Positions 13,792 to 21,547 of a stretch of DNA of 27,598 nucleotides are shown in pieces (within the stretch, counting starts at the first letter, position 1; every line of letters begins with the position of its first letter). The DNA is from CAZWVM01 sp964637705. Its GTDB lineage: Bacteria; UBA8481. Made by a program: the position numbers and the translations under genes. Location: the NCBI GenBank assembly GCA_964637705.1, contig CAZWVM010000021.1, forward strand, positions 1-27,598, read 5' to 3'. Below the pieces are notes generated by a model. It was not told where the DNA came from. It saw only the letters and a program-made list of their open reading frames with translations, and ran no database searches.

Positions 13792-15414
13792 TTATGTCGT
13801 GCAGGTCCAGACGTCAAGGACGCCGTGATCCGCCTCCTCCTCCGCGAGACCATCCATGGCGCGCCTCACGGCCTCGATATCCTGCGTATCCCATCGGCGG
13901 CGGACATCCTCGGAAGGGCGCCCCAGGTAGATGCGGCACGAGGGTCCGTCGCCGCCGGCATCGGCGGCCAGGCCCTCGCAGTCGCTCGATTCCATCAGCG
14001 CGTTCTCGGATCCCCCGAGCGGCATCGAACGGAGCGGCGCGCCGCCGATCTGGGCGATCACCGGGCCGTTTCCCGTATGGGCCCGCACGCCGTGCGCGTG
14101 GAATTCCAAGGCCACCAGGAGCAGCGACTCCTCCTCGGCATCCGTGCTCGCCACGGGCAGCAGGTCGCGCAGGAGCGAGGAGAGGAGCCGGATGAAGTCG
14201 GTCAGCGTGCGCGCCTGACCCCGGCGCAGGAAATCAGGATACGCCCCGAGGGCCGCGTAAAGGTGCGTCGCGGCAATCCCGGACCGGACGCCGGGGGCGG
14301 AAAACGTGCCGAGAAAGACGACGCCGTCGGTGCGGTCACCCGAGGCCTCGGGCGGATCCACGAAACGCACGAAGAAGGCCCTCGAGGAATGCCCCGCGCG
14401 GAACGCGATGCGCCCACGCAAGCCCGTGGAATGAAGCTCCGGGGGAAGGAGCGTCTCGACGAGATCCTGGATGTCATGTCTCGCCCGGCCGGGAACGGCG
14501 GCGGAGGGAAGGAAATGTCGACCCAGCGTCCTGAGAAGCGGAAGGTAGCGCCCGAGGGCCGACTCCGCCGGGCGCTCCTCCTCGGTGGTCTCCCGGGCCT
14601 CATCGGCCCGCGCCGCCGTGAACGTCCCCTCGAATCCGCAGCGCGCCAGCGCCTCCTTCACGGGTGCCGGGGCTTCGCGGATCTCCATCGTCGCCCCCTT
14701 CTTCTTCATCCTCCTCAAGAACTCCAGGAGAATGCGCGTGCCGTGCACGTCTATGAAGTCGAGCTGGGAGAGATCAAGCACGACGCGATCCGAGGGCGGG
14801 AAGGGTTCGAGCTCCACGAACGGATCCGGGCGTGTTCGGTCGAGATGGCCGATCAGGCAGACCCTGAGGGCGCGGGGAGAGTCATAGACGGCGACATGAA
14901 ACGGAAGGTGCGTCGGGCTCCTTCGGAACGACGCGTCCCCGTCGAACATGCGCGAGACGCGCAGGCGGTTGACACCGTCACGCCCGAAGAAGAAGGTCAC
15001 ACCGTCCATGCAGCGCGAGATCAGGAAGAGCCCCAGCCCCCGCTCGCGGTAGTCGTTGAGATCGCGCCATTTCAGGCGGTGGAGCTCGGGATAGCGGCCG
15101 GTGTCCTCGAACTCGATCACGATGCGCGACTCGTAGAGCTGGATCCCGAGCCTCATCACCTGGTCCGGCTCGTGCCCGTAACTGTGCTCGATGATGTTGG
15201 CGAACGACTCGGTGACCGCGAGGCGGAGATCGAAGAGCATCGCCTCGTCGACCTCCAGGTCGGGAAGCCCCTCCAGCGTGCCCGCGAGAAATCCCGCCGC
15301 CGCCTGGATCTCCGACATCTTCGCCTGGAAGACCTGGACGCGCGAGCGCAACAACCTCGACGAACGAACGGCGGCGGGCGGCAGGGCCTGGGTTTCGATC
15401 GGCTTCTCGTTCAT
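13792..15414 (-). CDS. Fused regulator: anti-sigma-type HATPase, STAS and degenerate PP2C/SpoIIE domains
   Basis: 540 residues in three parts. Residues about 35-155 are an RsbW/SpoIIAB-type histidine-kinase-like ATPase, with N-box AVTESFANIIEHSYG (Glu69, Asn73), DTG (104-106) and ERGLGLFLIS (124-133). Residues about 170-265 are a STAS domain: VVLDLSQLDFIDVHGTRILLEF. Residues about 330-540 look like PP2C/SpoIIE, but most catalytic residues are altered. In partner switching the kinase phosphorylates a STAS Ser/Thr and a PP2C removes it. Here the usual DS(S/T)G is DVHG, so the acceptor Ser is lacking, and the canonical D-x-G-h-G of PP2C is GTFSAPG. The start is ATG 15414, supported by a coherent N-terminus, not the frame's earlier start inside the upstream repeat. 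The gene opens the unit containing the vertex proteins, suggesting a control role. Confidence 0.82.
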   Translation of the reverse strand: MNEKPIETQALPPAAVRSSRLLRSRVQVFQAKMSEIQAAAGFLAGTLEGLPDLEVDEAMLFDLRLAVTESFANIIEHSYGHEPDQVMRLGIQLYESRIVIEFEDTGRYPELHRLKWRDLNDYRERGLGLFLISRCMDGVTFFFGRDGVNRLRVSRMFDGDASFRRSPTHLPFHVAVYDSPRALRVCLIGHLDRTRPDPFVELEPFPPSDRVVLDLSQLDFIDVHGTRILLEFLRRMKKKGATMEIREAPAPVKEALARCGFEGTFTAARADEARETTEEERPAESALGRYLPLLRTLGRHFLPSAAVPGRARHDIQDLVETLLPPELHSTGLRGRIAFRAGHSSRAFFVRFVDPPEASGDRTDGVVFLGTFSAPGVRSGIAATHLYAALGAYPDFLRRGQARTLTDFIRLLSSLLRDLLPVASTDAEEESLLLVALEFHAHGVRAHTGNGPVIAQIGGAPLRSMPLGGSENALMESSDCEGLAADAGGDGPSCRIYLGRPSEDVRRRWDTQDIEAVRRAMDGLAEEEADHGVLDVWTCTT

Positions 15415-15506
15415 GGAGAAGTCCCATTGTAAGCCCGGCGCGCGGGCGAAACCACGGAAATCACGCGGGTGAAAACGGGCGCACATCAGAAGTTCCCCCA
15501 TCCAAG

Positions 15507-15698
15507 AAAACATGAACCACGAAATACACGAAAGGGATCGAAACACACGAAAATGTGTGACCGACCGAGGTGGAATCCTTCCGTAGACGGGGAGGGTTTC
15601 TTTTCTCTCTTCTTCTCTCTTTTCTTTCGTGGCTCGGAACGCGGCAGTTACGACAGTTCCTTCGTTAGCGATTTCGTGTGTTTCGTGGTATTCCTTTT
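15507..15698. repeat. Inverted-repeat element, MITE-like, about 190 bases
   Basis: The left arm 15516-15533 (ACCACGAAATACACGAAA) and right arm 15672-15689 are inverted complements with one mismatch in 18 bases. The arms extend outward through a five-base variable part into matching AAAA (15507-15510) and TTTT (15695-15698). A second internal CACACGAAA copy lies at 15544-15552 and another TTTCGTGG at 15625-15632. Between the arms is a 33-base pyrimidine tract (about 15597-15629). It fills most of the 398-base gap between the regulator start and the next plus-strand gene, and has no supported gene. CACGAAA-type palindromic elements recur in many environmental bacterial genomes. A MITE-like or palindromic repeat element is inferred; no transposase or clear target-site duplication is seen. 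Confidence 0.7.
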
Positions 15699-15756
15699 GC
15701 CCATTTCGCGGATGGCCGCATCTGAACGGGGAACTTCCGGGTGCGCATCGTCGCCA

Positions 15757-15785
15757 TTGCCGGGAAGGTCCGGAGAGGATAGGAT
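15757..15785 (+). promoter_or_regulatory. Possible sigma70-type promoter for the small lipoprotein
   Basis: TTGCCG (15757-15762) and TAGGAT (15780-15785) are separated by 17 bases; each matches the consensus at four of six positions. A start around 15792 would give a leader of about 20 bases containing AGGAGG at 15801-15806, six bases before the ATG at 15813. The spacing is ideal but both boxes are imperfect. Confidence 0.4.
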
Positions 15786-15812
15786 GCCCCATCGAACTTC
15801 AGGAGGTTCCCC

Positions 15813-16184
15813 ATGAAGAAGGCTCTTGCCTTGTCAGGAATCGTCGCGCTGTGCGGCCTCAGCGCCTGCACCGCCATGACCAGCACGAAGGACGCGAACA
15901 GCATGTCCCAGATCCACGACATCCGCATGCGCATGCGCCACGGCGAGCTCGTCGATGTCGGCCCGACCAACTACGGCACCCGCGCCGTGATGATGGAGGC
16001 GCACCCGACGACGTCCGTGCCGGCCAACACCAACACCACGCTGACGAACGCGCACGACCCGTCCACGGTCTCCCCCACCGCCGGCAACGCTCCCGCCGCA
16101 CAGATGATCGACGCTCCGCCGCGCCGCGGCCCTGCTTCCCCGACCGCCGGCAACATGGCGCCGCCGGTCGCCATCTGGCAGTAA
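15813..16184 (+). CDS. Small lipoprotein (123 aa), function unknown
   Basis: The start is well supported: AGGAGG at 15801-15806 is the best ribosome-binding site in the window. The N-terminus MKKALALSGIVALCGLSACTA is a lipoprotein signal with a lipobox around LSAC, so mature cleavage at Cys is expected. The mature part is Thr/Ala/Pro-rich and low in hydrophobic residues, with two SPTAGN copies (PTAGNAPAA and PTAGNMAPP). It is probably disordered or an envelope tether. I do not recognise a family. It is followed by a GC hairpin at 16224-16253 and then a second lipoprotein gene on the same strand. Confidence 0.82.
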   Translation: MKKALALSGIVALCGLSACTAMTSTKDANSMSQIHDIRMRMRHGELVDVGPTNYGTRAVMMEAHPTTSVPANTNTTLTNAHDPSTVSPTAGNAPAAQMIDAPPRRGPASPTAGNMAPPVAIWQ

Positions 16185-16223
16185 TCGAGAATCGGTCGCG
16201 CCCGAGAGGCGCCTGAGACGCTC

Positions 16224-16253
16224 CCCGGGGCCGCGTTGCGACGCGGTCCCGGG
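16224..16253 (+). terminator. GC hairpin after small lipoprotein gene
   Basis: Arms 16224-16235 (CCCGGGGCCGCG) and 16242-16253 pair over 12 positions, with one G-T wobble and a six-base loop TTGCGA. It lies 40 bases after the stop at 16184 and about 80 bases before the next gene. No T-run follows, so it may be a weak or non-canonical terminator or an mRNA 3'-end stabiliser. Confidence 0.45.
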
Positions 16254-16332
16254 CGCGTCGCGATCCGGGTCGAGCGGGGACGGGGCGAATCCATGCCCGG
16301 GGGGCGTGCCGCGAAACCCCAGCGAGGATTCT

Positions 16333-17706
16333 GTGCCACGAACCGCCCGCAAGCTTGCCAGCCTGATCCTTCCCATCCTCCTCGTCTCGGTCTCCTGCGG
16401 CTCGGGAGAACCGCCGTCCGCGCCCGCGGCGCCGCCGCCACCGGCCCGCACGGACACCTCCGCCGCTTCGGCGGCCGACACGCCCGCCGCGCGCCCCTCA
16501 CACGTCGTCATCATCCGTTCCGATTCCGGCTACACTCTGCTCCGTAACGGGCTCCCGTACTACATCCTCGGCGCCGGCGGCCGCGACCGGCTCGACACCC
16601 TCGCCGCGCTCGGAGGCAACTCCATCCGCACCTGGGGCGCCGAGAACATTCGTCCCCTCCTCGATGCCGCTCACGCGGCCGGCCTCTCGGTGACCGTCGG
16701 CCTCTGGCTCGGCCACAAGGAGCACGGTTTCCGCTACGACCGGGACACGGCGGTCCGGACGCAACTCGCGAAGATGCGCGCGCAGGTGCTCGCCGTCAAG
16801 GATCACCCCGCGATCCTCATGTGGAGCGCGGGCAACGAGATGGAGATGGGACTCGACGAACGCGACAGCCGGGTCTGGCTCGCCGTCAACGACGTGGTCA
16901 AGATGATCCACGAGGTGGACACTCTCCACCCGGTCATGACGGTGACGGCCGACGTCGGCGAGACCAAGGTCCGGAATCTGCTTGCCCATTGTCCCGACCT
17001 CGATCTCCTCGGCGTCAACTCCTACGGCGGCTGTCCCTTCCTCCCCGAACGGCTTCGCTCCTACGGCTGGACGAAACCCTACGTCGTCACCGAATTCGGT
17101 CCCATGGGCCCCTGGGAGTCGCGGCAGACGCCCTGGGGCGCGTCCTTCGAGGCGTCGAGCGCCGAGAAGGCCGATCACTACCGGCGGAGCTACGAGGCGG
17201 CCGTCTCCGGACAGCCGGGCTGGTGCCTCGGGTCCTACGTCTTCCTCTGGGGGCACAAGCAGGAGTATTCCGCGACCTGGTTCGGGATCTTCCTGCCCAC
17301 GGGCGAAGCCGTGAACGCCCTCGACGCGATGGTCCGCGCCTGGACGGGTCGCGAACCGGAAAACCGGGCGCCCGTCATCTCCGCGATCGCCTGCGACGCG
17401 GCCGGCGAAAGAAAGGCGCGCGGCACGATCTTCCCCATCACGCTGGCGGCGACCGACCCCGACGGCGACCCGGTCACGTTCGACTGGAGCGTCACGACCG
17501 ACGTCAACCTCGCGCGCGTCCGCGGAAAGAAGGTCCAGGTGGGCCGCGAGCCCGGGCTCGTCGTGCCAGGCGCCATCGCGCAGGAGACTCCCTCGGGGGC
17601 CGTTCTCACCGTTCCGAACGACACGGGCGCCTATCGCGTCCACCTCGTCGTGCGCGACGGGCGCGGCAAGGCCGCGACCGCCAGCTTCCCCTTCTTCTCC
17701 CAGTAG
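16333..17706 (+). CDS. Lipoprotein with glycosidase-like (clan GH-A, GH2/GH5-type) TIM barrel and C-terminal Ig-like domain
   Basis: The GTG start at 16333 has GAGG six bases upstream and begins a lipoprotein signal (KLASLILPILLVSVSC, lipobox Cys22). This is preferred over a GTG nine codons earlier. After a Pro/Ala linker, residues 65-350 form a TIM barrel: GNSIRTWG (95-102), GLSVTVGLWLGHKEHGF, SAGNEMEMG with likely acid Glu169 after Asn168, and YVVTEFGPMG with likely nucleophile Glu254. An NE motif and a later Glu are typical of clan GH-A retaining glycosidases such as GH2 and GH5. The C-terminal domain (about 365-457) has LAATDPDGDPVTFDWSV, a cadherin/Ig-like pattern. Its substrate cannot be told. 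It ends 12 bases before the convergent MFS gene. Confidence 0.85.
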   Translation: MPRTARKLASLILPILLVSVSCGSGEPPSAPAAPPPPARTDTSAASAADTPAARPSHVVIIRSDSGYTLLRNGLPYYILGAGGRDRLDTLAALGGNSIRTWGAENIRPLLDAAHAAGLSVTVGLWLGHKEHGFRYDRDTAVRTQLAKMRAQVLAVKDHPAILMWSAGNEMEMGLDERDSRVWLAVNDVVKMIHEVDTLHPVMTVTADVGETKVRNLLAHCPDLDLLGVNSYGGCPFLPERLRSYGWTKPYVVTEFGPMGPWESRQTPWGASFEASSAEKADHYRRSYEAAVSGQPGWCLGSYVFLWGHKQEYSATWFGIFLPTGEAVNALDAMVRAWTGREPENRAPVISAIACDAAGERKARGTIFPITLAATDPDGDPVTFDWSVTTDVNLARVRGKKVQVGREPGLVVPGAIAQETPSGAVLTVPNDTGAYRVHLVVRDGRGKAATASFPFFSQ

Positions 17707-17718
17707 GGGCCGTCGCTC

Positions 17719-18942
17719 CTACCAGGCGCTCGCGTCCTCCGCCTCCGGTATGTGCGCGCACGGCGCCGGGTCGCGCATGACCGGGACGAGGGCCGCCGCG
17801 ACGACGTTCATGAGACCGCCGGCGAGGGCGACAAGCGCCATGCCGTGCGACTCGAAGAGGAGGCTTCCGAAGAGGGATCCGGCCGAGACGCCGAAGAGGA
17901 TCGCGGTGTGATTGGCCAGGAGCAGGGGGCCACGCTTCTCCGGGGTCACGGATTCCCCCAGCATCGAGATCATCGCCGGGAACCGGCACGACCCCGTGAA
18001 ATGCATGCCCGCGATGATGAGAACCGCGAGCGGCAGGGACGTCACCTCCGGGATGAGCAGGATGAAGACGGCCATGACGAGGTTCGTCACGACGGCCATG
18101 CGCTTCTTGCCGACCTGGTCCGCCAGCTTGCCTCCCGCCGGTCCCCCGTAGAGCGCCGCGAAGCCCCCGACCATGTAGACCAGTCCCACCTGCCCCGGCG
18201 TCAGGCCGAAGCCCAGTTCCAGCCACGCTCCGATGTAGGTCGTGACCGCGGAGATGCCGGCGAGCATGATGCCGAAGGCGAGGAGCGCCGGGGGAACGCC
18301 GGGAGAGGCGACGAGCGGCAGGTAGTCGCGGTAACGGAAGGGCTCTCCCGCCGGCGAGGCGGGCATCGTCTTCAGGAGAGGGATGACGGGAAGCGTGATC
18401 GCCGCCAGGGCCGCGAAGGTCCAGCGCCAGCCCATGGTCTCGGCAAGGAAGGCGCCGACCGGGATTCCGAGGATCGTGGCGGCGAAGAAACCGGAGCCCA
18501 TCCAGCCCACGGCCCGGCCCCGCTCCTCGTAGGGGACCATCTGAGCGACATACGCGTGGCACATCGTCATGGCGATGCCCCCGCCGATCCCCGCGACGAT
18601 GCGGCCCGCGAGAAGAAGGGCATAGCCCGGGGCCACGGCGCAGAGCAGGGTCCCCGCGAAGAGGATCCAGGTGCCGATGGATATGAGGCGCAGGGCGCCG
18701 ATGCGCGCGGAGGCCGGGGCGGCAAAGGGCGCGCAGGCCGCCGACGCGACGGCGTAGCCGGTGACCAGGAGCCCGGCCGTGCCGATCGTGACGCCGAGGT
18801 CGCGGGCGATCGTCGCGAGGAGCGGCGCCACGACCTGCGTGTCCACGGCGCCCATGCCGAGGGCGAGAACGAGGGGCAGGAGGGGAATCCGCGGCCGCTC
18901 GCCGGTCGCGGTCTCCCCCGCCTCCCCTCCTCCGGCGCCCAC
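17719..18942 (-). CDS. MFS transporter, DHA1-type (AraJ/multidrug-efflux-like)
   Basis: This 407-residue inner-membrane protein has twelve predicted helices. The first one holds the DHA1 hallmark VDTQVVAPLLATIARDLGV. The loop between helices 8 and 9 carries the MFS motif A variant GKLADQVGKKRM. Helix 5 has GIPVGAFLAE, in the place of motif C found in antiporters. Drug:H+ antiport or export of a metabolite is likely, but the substrate is unknown. The GTG start (18942) is 5 bases after the preceding stop; the ribosome-binding site is weak. The N-terminal 16 residues are polar (GGGEAGETATGERPR), as expected for a cytoplasmic end. Confidence 0.93.
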   Translation of the reverse strand: MGAGGGEAGETATGERPRIPLLPLVLALGMGAVDTQVVAPLLATIARDLGVTIGTAGLLVTGYAVASAACAPFAAPASARIGALRLISIGTWILFAGTLLCAVAPGYALLLAGRIVAGIGGGIAMTMCHAYVAQMVPYEERGRAVGWMGSGFFAATILGIPVGAFLAETMGWRWTFAALAAITLPVIPLLKTMPASPAGEPFRYRDYLPLVASPGVPPALLAFGIMLAGISAVTTYIGAWLELGFGLTPGQVGLVYMVGGFAALYGGPAGGKLADQVGKKRMAVVTNLVMAVFILLIPEVTSLPLAVLIIAGMHFTGSCRFPAMISMLGESVTPEKRGPLLLANHTAILFGVSAGSLFGSLLFESHGMALVALAGGLMNVVAAALVPVMRDPAPCAHIPEAEDASAW

Positions 18943-18947
18943 CGGCG

Positions 18948-21473
18948 TTACGGCTTGATCGCGCGGATCGTGCCGCCGGTCGCCTCGCCTTCGAAACCGG
19001 CGGGCACGAGGTAGATCGAGACGGCGCCGCGGCGGAACGAAACGCCCCCCGCCGCCGCACCCTCGAGATCCGTCAGCTTTCCTTCGACGCTTCTCAACGC
19101 CGTGTTCGATCCGCGCGGCTTCAACTCCGCGCCCACGCCCTCGACGACGACCAGTTTCATCCCGGAGAGCCCGATCTTCTCCATGAGCAGTTGCGCCAGC
19201 CGCTCCTCGTTGATCTCCATCGCCGACTGCCAGCCGTATTCCGCGCGGATCAGGTTCTCGACCATCGCGACGGCGGCATACTTCCTCACCAGCTCATCCG
19301 GCACGGCATCGTCGAGGGCCCCCTTGAAATACCCCGTCATCTTGCCGGCGCAGTCGGCGATCACCGCCTGGGCCATGCCCGCGAGATCGCCTCGGTTGAT
19401 ATAGGTGAAGTACTCGGTCGGCTTGAGAAGGATTCCGCATTGGCAGAGATCGAGAACAAAGCGGAAGAAGCGGGCCTGGGGCGTGTGCGGCCCGAAGGGG
19501 TCTTCGAGGAACCAGATGGCGCCGGCCTCGGCCGGGACTCCGGCCGGGATGTTGAGCGTGCCCTGGTTGTTCGCCGGGTTCGGGTCCGCGACCGCGGTTC
19601 CGCGGTTCAGTTCGGCAAGTCCGACCTCGAGCCGGAAGTAGTTGGCGCCGGTGGTGCGCGGTTGGAGCCGCGGGACGCCCGCGGGCGAAAAACCCTCGGG
19701 CATCCAGAGGAGCGTCTCCCGCGCGGTTGCGTCGTAGCGCGTCGAGACGAGCTCGTTGAAGGACGGACGGCCGCTCGAGCGGATCGAGAAGCGCTCGAGC
19801 ATGTAGTCCGGCACGTTGCCGGCGGGCGCGGCCGTGAGGCGCACCCCGAGCGCGAGGTCGGAGCCGGCCCAGTGGGTGAGAACCGGCTCGAGGTTGAGGG
19901 CGGTCGGGTGAAAGGCGTCCCGAACCGCGATCTTCACGGGAACCGCCTCGCGCGCGTTGATCGTGCCGCGGCCCTCGTACATGTTGAGGACCTTCGCGAG
20001 ATGAAGGTCGATGCCGACCGAGACGGTCGCCTTCAACGGGCGCGGCAGGGCGGGCGAGGTGATCTCGATCGCCTCTCGGTAGGCCGAGGCAAGGCGCGTC
20101 TCGCCGGTGTAGGCATAGTGAACGCCCGCCAGCCCCCGCTCGTCCGTCACCGCCTCGACCGAGGCGGCCTCGCGCTTGTCCGCGCCGAAGAGGACGCCGC
20201 GGGGACGCTCGCCCGCGAGGCGGAACGTGACGCGCGCGCCGCGCTTGTCGCGGCCGTTCTCGTCCACGAGGTGGACCTCGATCCCGGCCGGAAAGCGGCG
20301 GTCGGCCGGTACCACGCCGGTTGCGGCCCAGGGCGACGAGCCGTAATGAGGATCGACATTGACCCGCGCCTCGCCGGTGAGGAAGGTGATGTTCGCTTCG
20401 TCGACGGCGCCGAACGCCGCGGCGCGCGCACGAATCTGGGCGTTCCTGATGGCGCCGTCCTGGAGCGCGGAGAGCGGCGGCGCCGTGAAGGAGACCTCGG
20501 CCGTGCCGTCCGCACCGGTCGTGACCGAGGCCTTCGAGAGAGAGCCCGGGGTGACGCCGCGCTCGGCGAGGATAGATAGGTCGACGACGGCGCCGGCGGT
20601 CGGGCGTGGCTCGACGTCCGGCGCCGCGTTCTCCGGAATCGCGGTGAGCCGCGCGCGGATCCTCGATCGGCTCTCTCCGTCCGCCTTCAATTCGGCGGGC
20701 GTCGCCTCGAGCGTGAGCCGATGGACAATGCGCTGCGAATAGGCGGGGGCGCTTCCGAGGAAGGCGCGCGCCATCGAGAGAGGTTCCTCGAGGTGATTCG
20801 GCGAGGCGGCGTTGATCTCCTCGATGTCGTCCTTCGGCACCGGCGGAGTTTCCTGGCTGGACTGGTTGAAGAACCATTTCAATTTCAGGACGGTGGCGCC
20901 GTCACGGGCGGTCACGTAGTAGTGGGCGCTGAAACCGAGTTCCTTGGCGGGATGATCGCGGTCGATGGCCGGCGGGATCGCCTCGTTCCAGGTGAGGTTG
21001 CCGCGGTAATGGAGCCGTCCCGTGACCGGCTCGCCGACAGCGGTCATCTCGCGGACGCGCGTTCCCTCGGGGAAGAATCTCTCCTCCAGCGAACCATAGG
21101 GCGGCTCGCGCCGCTCGCGGATCCGGTTCACCTCTCCGGGGGGCGAAGGCGGTTGGGCCGCTTCGGCGTATCGCTCGCGCGCCTTCGCCTCGGTCGTATA
21201 CCGCCGGATCTCGATCTCGACCGGGATTCGGGTCACGGGATGGCGATAGGTCATCCTCCCTTCCTGGTAGTCGGCGCCCGGCATCGTGATCGTTCCGTTC
21301 AGGGCGTTCCCGTCGCGGCGATAGCCGAGCCCGGTGATGAAGGCGTCCAGGGGGGCGAAGGACCGCTCGATGCCGGTTCGCAGGGCCTCCTGGGGCGAAG
21401 CCGTCGGGGTCGATGAGGCGGCGAGGACGCCGAGAAGAAGCGAACCGAGGATCACGCCCGATCGGCGCGCCAT
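18948..21473 (-). CDS. Large exported protein with Ig-like domains, function unknown
   Basis: About 841 residues from the preferred ATG at 21473, which begins a signal peptide (ARRSGVILGSLLLGVLAASS, cleavage near the Ser/Thr run). A start 18 codons upstream also exists. After an N-terminal region with charged helices (YTTEAKARERYAEAA), several beta-sandwich repeats of bacterial Ig/invasin type appear, such as LTLEATPAELKADGESRSRIRA, RVNVDPHYGS and VHLVDENGRDKRGARVTFRLAGE, in which GxKRGxxVTF-like turns are typical of Big-type domains. The C-terminal quarter (from about FLEDPFGPH) is different, with a Cys-rich CQCG and a helical portion. It could be a surface adhesin or scaffold. No catalytic signature was seen. 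Neighbours are MFS downstream and a GspG-like gene upstream. Confidence 0.8.
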   Translation of the reverse strand: MARRSGVILGSLLLGVLAASSTPTASPQEALRTGIERSFAPLDAFITGLGYRRDGNALNGTITMPGADYQEGRMTYRHPVTRIPVEIEIRRYTTEAKARERYAEAAQPPSPPGEVNRIRERREPPYGSLEERFFPEGTRVREMTAVGEPVTGRLHYRGNLTWNEAIPPAIDRDHPAKELGFSAHYYVTARDGATVLKLKWFFNQSSQETPPVPKDDIEEINAASPNHLEEPLSMARAFLGSAPAYSQRIVHRLTLEATPAELKADGESRSRIRARLTAIPENAAPDVEPRPTAGAVVDLSILAERGVTPGSLSKASVTTGADGTAEVSFTAPPLSALQDGAIRNAQIRARAAAFGAVDEANITFLTGEARVNVDPHYGSSPWAATGVVPADRRFPAGIEVHLVDENGRDKRGARVTFRLAGERPRGVLFGADKREAASVEAVTDERGLAGVHYAYTGETRLASAYREAIEITSPALPRPLKATVSVGIDLHLAKVLNMYEGRGTINAREAVPVKIAVRDAFHPTALNLEPVLTHWAGSDLALGVRLTAAPAGNVPDYMLERFSIRSSGRPSFNELVSTRYDATARETLLWMPEGFSPAGVPRLQPRTTGANYFRLEVGLAELNRGTAVADPNPANNQGTLNIPAGVPAEAGAIWFLEDPFGPHTPQARFFRFVLDLCQCGILLKPTEYFTYINRGDLAGMAQAVIADCAGKMTGYFKGALDDAVPDELVRKYAAVAMVENLIRAEYGWQSAMEINEERLAQLLMEKIGLSGMKLVVVEGVGAELKPRGSNTALRSVEGKLTDLEGAAAGGVSFRRGAVSIYLVPAGFEGEATGGTIRAIKP

Positions 21474-21547
21474 CGCGAAGACAACCCGGGCACCAACTCG
21501 AAAACAGCCTGTGGAAATGGGGGTCACTCTACTTGTTCCACGATCCC

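Noticed and set aside
15516..15689. CRISPR-like spacing of repeated CACGAAA units
   Set aside because: Only two to four short copies, in inverted orientation, irregularly spaced, with no cas genes; better explained as an inverted-repeat element.
13792..15792. A longer version of the regulator beginning at 15792
   Set aside because: The extra 126 codons run through the inverted-repeat element and give no domain. The ATG at 15414 leads directly into the HATPase region.
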